Below, one piece after another: positions 56,118 through 64,000 of a DNA stretch of 64,000 bases. Both the position numbers and the translations under genes were made by a program. A model generated the notes under the pieces. It made no database searches and was not told where the DNA came from. It worked only from the letters and a program-made list of their open reading frames with translations. The DNA is from Rhea pennata (lineage: Eukaryota > Chordata > Aves > Rheiformes > Rheidae): NCBI RefSeq assembly GCF_028389875.1, contig NC_084702.1, positions 70,653,582 through 70,717,581 of the forward strand. Reading direction: 5' to 3'. Positions within the stretch are counted from its first letter, which is position 1, and each line of letters begins with the position of its first letter.

Positions 56118-59100
56118 CCGCTACCCGAACAGCCTGTCCCCGAGAAGTTCGCCGCTGAGGAGCTTCGCCTCTTCCCGCACTGGCGAGGGAGGGAGGGTCC
56201 GAGCCCCACAGGGGCCGGGGGGCTGCAGGGACGTGGGGAGAGTGCCGGCCGGGAAGGACTTGGGCATCGGCCTGCAAGGGGAGCCCGGCGCCCAGGAGGC
56301 AAGAGCAGGGCATGGGGCACCACCCCGGGCAGCGCTCCCTGGAAACGGGTGTCCTGAAGGCAGGGTCCAGGCTCCCCCCCAAAAAAAGCCCTCTTCTCGC
56401 CCTCACTGCCCTGCCCCCAGATCACCCGCTCCACTGCAGAGATGCTCCTGCCCCCAGCCTGCCCTGCCTTCAGGGCCTCCCCCGGGCCCTGCCACCGCTG
56501 CCTGGCCCTGCCTGCCGGGCCAGGATCGCGAGGCAGCGGGACTGACGCAGGCTGTCACTGCAGACGGCATCGCGCACCATGCAACTTTAATGTGCCCAGC
56601 CTGAATTATTGAGCCCTGCAGCAGGCTGTGTGCACAGAGGCAGCACCCGTCCCTCCCCCTCGCCCTGTCCATGCGTGCCCACGGGGACAGCAGCTGGCAG
56701 AGGCTGGCAAGAGGTCCCAGGTGACATCTAAGCTAATAGGAAGCAGTGATGGAGCTGCAGGGCAAGAGGAGGCTTGGTGTCACAATGGGAAGCAGAAGAC
56801 TCCTGTTCTCGGGTCCTCTTGGGTGCTAATTCTCAAATCAGATTTTCAGAGGCATCCTAGAGTGCAAGGAAGTCCTGCACAGGGTTGGAAGCAGCAAGAA
56901 GTGTCCCTTCCTGGGGGTACCCGGTACTTGTGCAGCACCTAAAAAGGACCCTGCTGAGACATCCCTGGCACACAGAAGTGCTCCAGGCCTTGTGGAAGGA
57001 GCAGGGAGACATCAGGACCTGTGAGAAGTCCCTTCATCCCCTCTCACAGGACATATCTGGGGTATGTGGCATCCCACAGAACTACCACCTCTGTCTTGAC
57101 AGCCAGCCAGCTTTGGGTGACAGCGTTTTGGGTCCCTACAGGTGCTGAATGGTGCTGTGCCCCTTGCTGACCCTTGAGGTCCTCATCTCCCCTACTACTC
57201 ACACTATTGCTGTTGTTCAGGTCTTTCCATTGCCTCTGGCCATCTAGTCAACCCTAGTCCCGATGGGCAGCTGGAGCTTGCTCCCGGCCAGGCACTGCTG
57301 TCAGTGGCCCGCTCCGAGGATGATAAAAGGCTTGGAGAGTGGCCGGGCCGCTCTCTGCTTTCGCAGTCCACCCAGCACACCCTGCAGCCACTCGATGATT
57401 TTCTCATCACAGCAGCAAGCCTCGACCTCCCTGCCTGCTCAGCCCCATCCATCACCCACGTTTGGCACTGCTGCGCAGACCACAGGCTCGGGAGCTGCCT
57501 GCTCTGCTCTGCCCCTGGCCATCCCTCAGCCGCACAGATGGTGACCCTGTGGCCACCAGCCCTGGGGGAGCAGCTCTGAGCTTCCAGAGGGCCCCAGTTT
57601 CCCCCAGTGCAACCCGCCCAGATCCTGCTTTCTCACCTCTCCTCCTCCCCCATTACCTAGTCTTGTGTCTCACCCTCCTGCCACCATCCCCAGCCCATGT
57701 CCTGCACAGCTGACACCGCGGGGTCTGTCCTGGTTCCTGCACACCAGGCAGCACCATGCCATGGGTCCCAGCTGGGACAGAGCTGGGCAGGATGGGTTAT
57801 CCAGGTTACTTATGTCCACAGGGGCCAGAGCACTGCAAGGCAGCCCCTGGCCCACAAACAGGAGCAGGGGGGCTGTGTCATGGCCCAGGTGACCAGCAGG
57901 AGCTGCCAGGGTGGAGGGGAGCAATGGGAGACACTTGCTGTCCCCTGGCAGACTGGGCAAATGCCACTGCGGTGGAAAGCACTGTGATTTTTGACTTTTG
58001 GTAACTGCCCTTCTTGGAGCAGCTGGTTGGGGAACCTGCAGTGGGGGCAGAACTCAGGACTTTAGCCCTGGCAATTTGGATGAGGGTTGTTGAAGAGCTG
58101 CTCTGTCAAGCTGAAAAGCCACTTGAGTTGTGCTTAGCTTCATCAAGAGAACTGCATAAAAATCAGGAAGCTTGCTAAAAGAAATTAATAGACTAGCCAG
58201 GAGGGCAGACTGCTTGCAGACAGCATGAGAATTGCTCAGAACAGCATGCTGGAGACTTCCAGTAAATGAACGCATCCTTTAACAAGATTTCCACGGTCAG
58301 CACCCAGCCAGCGTGGCCAAAGAGCAGAGCGGAGCAGGCGATTAGATGTGAAAGGGCATTCCTCAAGGAAGGGATGCTGTGTCAGAACGAAGAACACGGG
58401 AAGGAGGATGAACTCCAGCAAGCTACGTGTGAAACCAGAGCAAAACAAACCAGAGAAGACTTGGAGGAAGGTCTTGGCAACAGCAGAAAATTGCAGACAA
58501 GTCAGCTTGCAAACATAGCTGTAGCAAAGACACTCTGGTGGGGCCAGAGGGTTACCGGAGGAGGAAGGGCATCACGAGCGGCGAAGGCAGCCCGCCGTGG
58601 CTCAGCGAGGAGGGCTCTTGTGACAGCCCTGCTGCTCCGTGGGCAGCAAAACCAACGCAGAAGGGGCCAGATTTTACCCCATGGGACACTGAGAATCGCA
58701 CCTTGATGAGGTCGGAGGGACCCAGAGAAGGGGAGAGATGGCCAGGGCCGGTCTGTTGACCGAGGGGGACACCAGGACGAAGGAGCAGCCTCGGCACTTT
58801 CCTGCTGGAGAGCCGGGAGCAGAGCTTGTGCGGGTTGTGCTTGCGAGAACAAAGTCTACAAGCACAAAGTGCAGCTGCGCTCGTTGTCAAGTGGTAGGAA
58901 ATTAAGGCAGTTACTCTCATGAGAAATCAACCTCACACCAACAAAAATCAAACTGTTACACAAAATGTGATCCTGGATAAATTTATCTTAAGAAGTAAGC
59001 CTGCAGAGGAAGATAAAACCATGTTAGTGGAGGCTGAGAACATTTTCCATGGGATGCAAAGCCACTGTTCCCTTTATGGATTGCAGATTAAAGTTTTCTC

Positions 59101-61840
59101 ATAAAAAACATTTCCCCACTCAAATATCACCACTAAAATTTCCCTTGAGAAAACCAAGTGCTAGGCAATATGTTATGTATGAACACTGCTCTCAGTGGAA
59201 GCTGTATTAAAGAAATCATGTTGAATCTTTCTTTTGGAATGTAAGTCGTGCCTACACCAAAGGCAATATTGCAGTTCATTCTTACTTTATATAAAGACAC
59301 TTCACCACCTCCAAGCACTCAAAATCAGGGCTCTAGACTTCTAGGAAGGCCATTTTGGCTAAAATCACATTGACTCCAAGCAATTGCAATTGAGAGATTT
59401 ATAATTTAGCAGAAACGTACTGGACCATTCACTGGCCAGCTCTGGAAAGCTGCTCTGTGGTCCCGAATTTGCAGCAAGCAGCAGCTTGGCTGCTCGCTGC
59501 AGATCGCTGCTGTTACCTAACAAGCAGGGCTGCCCGGCCAGGAGAGGCTTTGGGAGACAGGGCTGCAGCGATATCGCCTGCTGAAGGAGCACGGTGGGAC
59601 CCGCGCTCTGCACAAACGGGACGCTGCTGTCACCCGTGCTGGGGAAAGGCACAGCCAGGGAGATGGCTGCGTCCTGGGCACAAAAACTTATAACCAGAGC
59701 CAGGTCCTCTGCCGGGACTTTGCTCCAGGGCCTGCCTGGACTCAGCAAAAACTCCTGCCAGCAAATCCCAGACAAGCCCAGGAGAACAGTTGTACTAATT
59801 AACTAATGAAGCTCTCTCCTCTGGGAGCGGTGAATAATCTGAGCTGGAGGCTTGCTCTGGCTCCGGGGAGGGCTGGAGCACCCCCAGCTCCTCTCGGGGG
59901 ACCCCCAGAGCACGTGCCTCAGCAAGCCCGCTGTGCCCAGGCCGGGCTGTTTTCCCACGGGGCGGGAAAGGAAAGGAGGCCGCGCTGCGGGGCGCTTCGA
60001 GGAGCTGCGCGGGGCCTTGGCGCTCCGCCGCACTGGGCAGCCCGAGGCGAGAGGACGGACTGGGTTTGCACCAGGGCGCCGGCGGCGGCCGGGGCGGGGG
60101 GGGAGGTGGGGGGCACCTCTCCGTCCCCGGGGAAATGCTGGTCGCAGAGCTCAGCCCCAGAGCTCAGGGCTGCGCACCCGAGGCAGACGGACCGACCTGC
60201 AGCTGTTTCCTCTCCTCTGAGACGAGCAGTTTCCAGCCACAAGTGCGGCCTCTCTTTTAGAAGAAGAGAAAGTTGTTCAAGACGAACCAAGCTTGCAAAT
60301 CTCTTGAGCCGTGCTATCCCTCCTCCCCCCGCCCCGCCGTCCCTCTGACTGCGGATTCCTCTTTGCTCTGCCTGGTCTTTGCCGTGCTGCTCTGTGCCCC
60401 TAATAAAACCCATCCCCGAATTTTTTCTCCTTGTCTCATCCTGTCTGCAGTGCTATGGACAGCTGAGACCAACTGCTTGAGAAAAATCACTGATTGGCGT
60501 AGCTGCAGAGTCTCCTTGAGCCCATCAGCAAAGAGGACCTGCTTCAAAGGGAGGAACTGTTTGATTAAAAAGGTGAATTAACTTTTTTTTTTTAATCAAA
60601 ATAAACTTCTTGATACAGTTCAAAGGAACTTCCTCTTCTTGTACTGAGATTCTCTGTCCCACACAGCTTACTTTTTTTTAATTAGAGTTATTTACGCTGT
60701 CCTGTGGCTTAGTCCAACCCGGATGGTTGGATGGGGAGCTGCTGGGTGCTGTTTTGCAGTGTGAGATGTTCAGTGCACTAACACTAAGCCAACTACTCCC
60801 TTCTGGCCTGCGGTTCGGCACAGCTTTGCTTTCTAGCACAGCTATAAGGAGTTAAGAAACTCTGTAAAACCACATCTGATAGAAGATCAGAGGGACACGT
60901 GCTTATAAAGGCCTAGGAGAAAGCACCATGGTGCAAATATTGAATACTCGTACTGGGAGAGGGGTGATAGGAGCTAGGAGGGGGGTGTCCATACAGGAGG
61001 TGCTGGCAAGAGTCACACTGTGTTCCCAGCTAGCCGGAAACTCCATGCTAAATCGCTCCTTGTGCATTCAAGGTCATTTAGAAGGATTTGATGACACTTG
61101 AAAGCTGACCGGGAGCTGCCCCTAATAACAGCACCCAGAGATTTTGACAGAGCTGTCCTGAGACTTTGCCCTGCACGATGCCTTGAACGGAGCTCCACAG
61201 AGCTCGCTCCAGCACATGCTTTAGCAAAGAGCTAGCCAGGGTGAAGGAGGCGGTGGCCACAGCCTGTGCATGCTGCCGTGATGTCTGGGAACAGTCCCTG
61301 AGTCCAAAAGAGTCTGAGCCTTGGGAAGGAGCTAGGCTCTGGGCAGGGAGATCCCCCAGGACATCTGGAGCTGTGGCCTGGCCATGAGTTGGGATTCACA
61401 GTCACCTCTGCGGGGGAGGCTGGGGGCCAGCACGGCCGCCTTGCTGGGGAGCACGTGCTGCTGGTACCGGGCTGAGAAGGAGGAGGGTTTTCTCGTCTGT
61501 ACTGCCAGGGCTGAGCTATGGCCAGGGGCATGTGTGTGCCTCATCTGCCTGCCCGAGGACGTAGGGCACCCTTTGAGGCAGGAAGGGAAAGAGGAACTGC
61601 TGGTGCGGTGGGGAAGCCACAGGACGGAGTGACAGAAGCCAGCAGCCAAGGCACGCAGCCCAAAGCATCTCTCCGGGCTCTCGGCTGGGTTGCGTAACCA
61701 GCCCTGCTTCTTTCTGGGGCTGGGACCATGGTCCCACGGGCCCCTGGCACCATCTCCGGGGCACGGAGCACCTGCAACTGTTGGAGGCAGACTGCAGAGC
61801 AAGAAGGGTTCCTGCTTGCTACACTGACAGGTAAAAACAT
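56118..61840. other. Intergenic region, nothing recognised
   Basis: About 5.7 kb, GC-rich at the left and AT-richer at 58-61 kb. AATAAA-type words occur near 60404 and 60600 but I could attach no gene to them. A TAAT-rich island lies near 59785-59835 (ACTAATTAACTAATGAAG). No convincing exon, RNA gene or repeat family. Confidence 0.45.
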
Positions 61841-61846
61841 TTTATT
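61841..61846 (-). terminator. Candidate polyadenylation signal
   Basis: TTTATT on the plus strand reads AATAAA on the minus strand. It lies about 30 bases after the stop codon of the unidentified reading frame at 61877-62302. Confidence 0.4.
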
Positions 61847-61876
61847 TCAGCTTCTCTTGCCACTAAACATAGGGTT

Positions 61877-62302
61877 TCACACTGACTCTGGGCTGGGATA
61901 GGCCGTGCAGAAAGGAGAGGACTGGAAAGTGGTACAGAACTGACTTGTTTCATAGCAGGATAAAGCTAGGGAGAAATCCTCTCTGAGGGGTCTCCCCCCC
62001 AGGAGACTGCTCTGGCCTCGCAGGAGGTTGTACAGCTGTTTCAGTGCAGGAAGGCCATGGAGAGGGCACTTGCCATGCCTTGGCTCCCTTATTGCATGTT
62101 GTTGCCTGAAATCAAGGGAAAAGAACTGTACATCATCTTCAGCATTTGGCTGTGGAGCAGGAACGGTCCCTAAACCACTAGACGGCAGCACTGAAATCCT
62201 GCTGAGATTTGCTGGTGCTTTTGCCTCCATTTCTAGCCTGGAGAAGGCCTTGTTGTGCCCTAAAACGAGTCTGGCTTCCCTCCAGGCTGGTCCATTGCTG
62301 AT
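61877..62302 (-). CDS. Unidentified terminal exon candidate
   Basis: A minus-strand frame of 141 codons runs from a possible acceptor (GCCGTCAG/ATC, frame phase 0) to a stop just before an AATAAA signal. Its composition is protein-like rather than GC-driven, with mixed residues such as LVLGHNKAFSRLEM, NAEDDVQFFSLDFRQQH and LPALKQLYNLLRG. An in-frame stop lies just upstream of the acceptor, so it would have to be spliced. The CRE/CCAAT promoter near 63.1 kb lies upstream in the right orientation. I do not recognise the family. It could be a lineage-specific gene, a non-coding transcript or chance. Confidence 0.35.
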   Translation of the reverse strand: MSNGPAWREARLVLGHNKAFSRLEMEAKAPANLSRISVLPSSGLGTVPAPQPNAEDDVQFFSLDFRQQHAIREPRHGKCPLHGLPALKQLYNLLRGQSSLLGGRPLREDFSLALSCYETSQFCTTFQSSPFCTAYPSPESV

Positions 62303-63061
62303 CTGACGGCTAATACCAGCTTAGGCTATTTGCCAGTTGCTGGAGTCTGAGGGACTTTGCCAGGTGCAGGGGTTGTTTCAGCCTGACGCCCCCGGGAACA
62401 CGCAACCCTCCGGCTATCTCGAGTCCTCCCGGACCAGGGCTCCTCCGCAGTTACGCCTCAGTGCAGGTCCCCGTTCCCCTTGCAGGCTGCTCCTCCAGGC
62501 TGCGAGCTGAGACCACCCCAAGGGTGGGATGCTCATAAGGCGCGTACCCGCGGGTGCACGCAGGAGCAGCGGAGAGAAAGGGGCAGGAGCCCAGCCCTGC
62601 GCCCCCTGCCCCCTTGTGCACAAGCTGTGGGGTGGGGAGGCACCCCCCAGGCTGTGCTGTGTGCTGTGTGTTCGGGGGTACGGGACGGGAGCACGGCACG
62701 GGGTGCAGCGTGCGTGCGTGCACGGGTGGGGGAGGTACAGCCGGCGTGCGGCAGGGCAGCCCCTAGCAAGGAGCCCACCGCTACACTGGGGGGGGGGGCA
62801 ACCCCCACTCTTGGGGGGCAGGCTCAGCCCCTGCGCTAAGGGTGCCACACCCATACTGGGGGGCGACCTCCCTGCCGGGGGCAGGGGCAGAGCAGCAGTG
62901 GGGGACGGGGCCACGTCCCGGCACGGCCCCGGGGGCGGCAGGGCCGGGTGGCTCTGCCCGGTGCCCGGTGCCGGTGCCCGGTGCCCGGTGCCGGCCCCGC
63001 CGCGCTGGGGGGCCCCGCCGCGCTGGGGGGCTCCGCGCCCCTCCAGGGAATCCCCCTCCCG
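62303..63061. other. GC-rich region between the promoter and the candidate exon
   Basis: Possible 5' exon territory for the minus-strand candidate. A short frame starting MSIPPLGWSQLAAW lies near 62410-62535 on the minus strand, but no convincing donor ties it to the terminal exon. Short tandem GGTGCCC and CCGCGCTGGG repeats occur at about 62955-63035. Confidence 0.35.
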
Positions 63062-63246
63062 TGACGTCACCGGGAGCCCCCCGGGCCCTCTCACCGCCCC
63101 GCTGTCTGATTGGTTGCGTCGCAATGCCTCCGCCTCGCCCCCTCCGATTGGGTGAGAGCCCCGCGAAGCCACGCTCCCTCCCTCGGGGGCGGTCCTCGGT
63201 CTGGCCCCGCCTCCTCCTCGCCCCTCCCCCGCGCCCCTCCTATTGG
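63062..63246 (-). promoter_or_regulatory. CpG-island promoter with CRE and three CCAAT boxes
   Basis: A perfect CRE, TGACGTCA, at 63062-63069, then ATTGG at 63109-63113, 63147-63151 and 63242-63246, with GC boxes between. The CCAAT boxes are in the minus orientation and lie upstream of the CRE on that strand, which favours minus-strand transcription, though bidirectional firing is possible. The gene it serves is not recognised. Confidence 0.55.
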
Positions 63247-64000
63247 CTGCCGAGCTGTCACTCGGGCCCTCGAGCCTGCCCCCCCCCCAGCGCCGCGCGC
63301 TGCCCGCCGCGCCCCTCCGACGGCCGCAGCCTGCTGCCCGCTGCCCCTGCTGCAGCCGGCCCCTCTGCACGCAGCCCCCACTGCCCCACTCACCCCTCTC
63401 CACCGTAGCCAGCGCCCCCAAACCCTCACGCCCCGCCCGCGCCCCCCCCCGCTCCTCCTCGCTGCCCCTTGCCCCCCACTCCCTTCCCTCTGCTTCCCCC
63501 TCCCCCCAAGCGCCCAAGCGAGGGGGCACATTCCAGAGGCACAGTCCTAGCGCAGTCCCGCTGGCTTGTGGCCCTTGCACAGGGTCTGTGCACTGGTCTG
63601 GACCGCTGGCGTGGGCTGCCCGGGGCTGCGCTGAGCAGTCCTGCAGCCGCTGGGGCAGTTGCAGTGCTGCCGCTCCCTGCAGGGTGCTGGCAGTGGTCCT
63701 CGCTGCATGCCACGGGCAGGACCTCTGGGGACCCTGCAGGGTCCCTGCTGGAGACACGCTGCCCCAGAGGCAGCTCTGCAGCCTGCCCTGGTTTATGGCT
63801 CGGGGCCGTTTCCAGGGGCATCCCACCTCCCTCCCTCCCGCGGCCTTTGCCCACGCTGAACCATCACCACGTGAGGGGGGGTGAACCCAGCACTCTTTGC
63901 ACACAGCAACAGGCCCCCGAGCGCGGAAGCTCAAGGCCAGAGCCCCTGGCCGGCAGCCAGGTGCTTTCTAAGCGCTGCTGGGGGAAGCACAGAGGAGGGT
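63247..64000. other. CpG-island flank, nothing recognised
   Basis: C-rich, then mixed DNA to the window edge. Open frames are compositional. A gene starting rightwards from the island would be cut off by the window end and could not be seen. Confidence 0.4.

Noticed and set aside
60240-60470. Possible LTR end around the AATAAA near 60404
   Set aside because: No paired terminal repeat, primer-binding site or coding remnant could be seen; the signal alone is not enough.
62414-63934. 506-codon minus-strand frame across the 63-kb CpG island
   Set aside because: It runs straight through the promoter elements and has Gly/Arg/Ala-rich composition with no family resemblance.

Overview
The window is nuclear DNA from a vertebrate, and almost certainly a bird. 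Its genes have GT-AG introns (two use GC-AG), GC-rich exons, CpG-island promoters and AATAAA-type polyadenylation signals. Dispersed repeats are few; the recognisable ones are a CR1 LINE fragment and a tRNA-Ile-headed SINE with a CR1-type tail. That SINE structure matches TguSINE1-type elements known from passerines, so a songbird is the best guess. High GC, short introns and abundant minisatellites suggest a microchromosome or similarly gene-dense segment (inference).

Layout. 1-6588: no recognisable gene; candidate conserved non-coding blocks, a CR1 fragment (about 1938-2130), a SINE (about 3156-3297), a large CpG island and a G/C-rich minisatellite abutting the NPR2 promoter. 6589-17140 (+): complete NPR2 (guanylate cyclase B, CNP receptor), 22 coding exons, 1062 codons, with a minisatellite of more than forty 40-bp units in intron 1. 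18621-23999 (-): SPAG8. 26723-28120 (-): degenerate 3' half of an ACSBG-type acyl-CoA synthetase, interpreted as a pseudogene. 28430-30236 (-): HINT2. 30542-36067 (-): TAF1C, 14 coding exons. 36583-38734 (-): FAM221B. 42585-51716 (+): TMEM8B, 13 coding exons. 51717-64000: no recognised gene, but a pair of RFX X-box motifs near 56.1 kb, an unidentified minus-strand terminal-exon candidate at 61.9-62.3 kb, and a CRE/CCAAT CpG-island promoter near 63.1 kb.

The order NPR2-SPAG8-HINT2-FAM221B-TMEM8B is the order on human 9p13.3. TAF1C (human 16q24) and the ACSBG remnant are extra to it and are the main structural surprise. The genes form no pathway. NPR2 makes cGMP, HINT2 is a mitochondrial nucleotide hydrolase, TAF1C is a Pol I SL1 subunit, SPAG8 and FAM221B are sperm/cilium-type genes that each have an RFX X-box at the 5' end, and TMEM8B is a CREST-family membrane protein. 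Four minus-strand units (FAM221B, TAF1C, HINT2, ACSBG remnant) are packed head-to-tail with gaps of a few hundred bases.

Exon limits were set by reading splice sites and phases by eye and by remembered similarity to human proteins; no alignment program was run. I found no convincing undescribed biological system. The best leads are the unidentified 3' exon with its upstream promoter, the X-box pair, and the TAF1C/ACSBG insertion.
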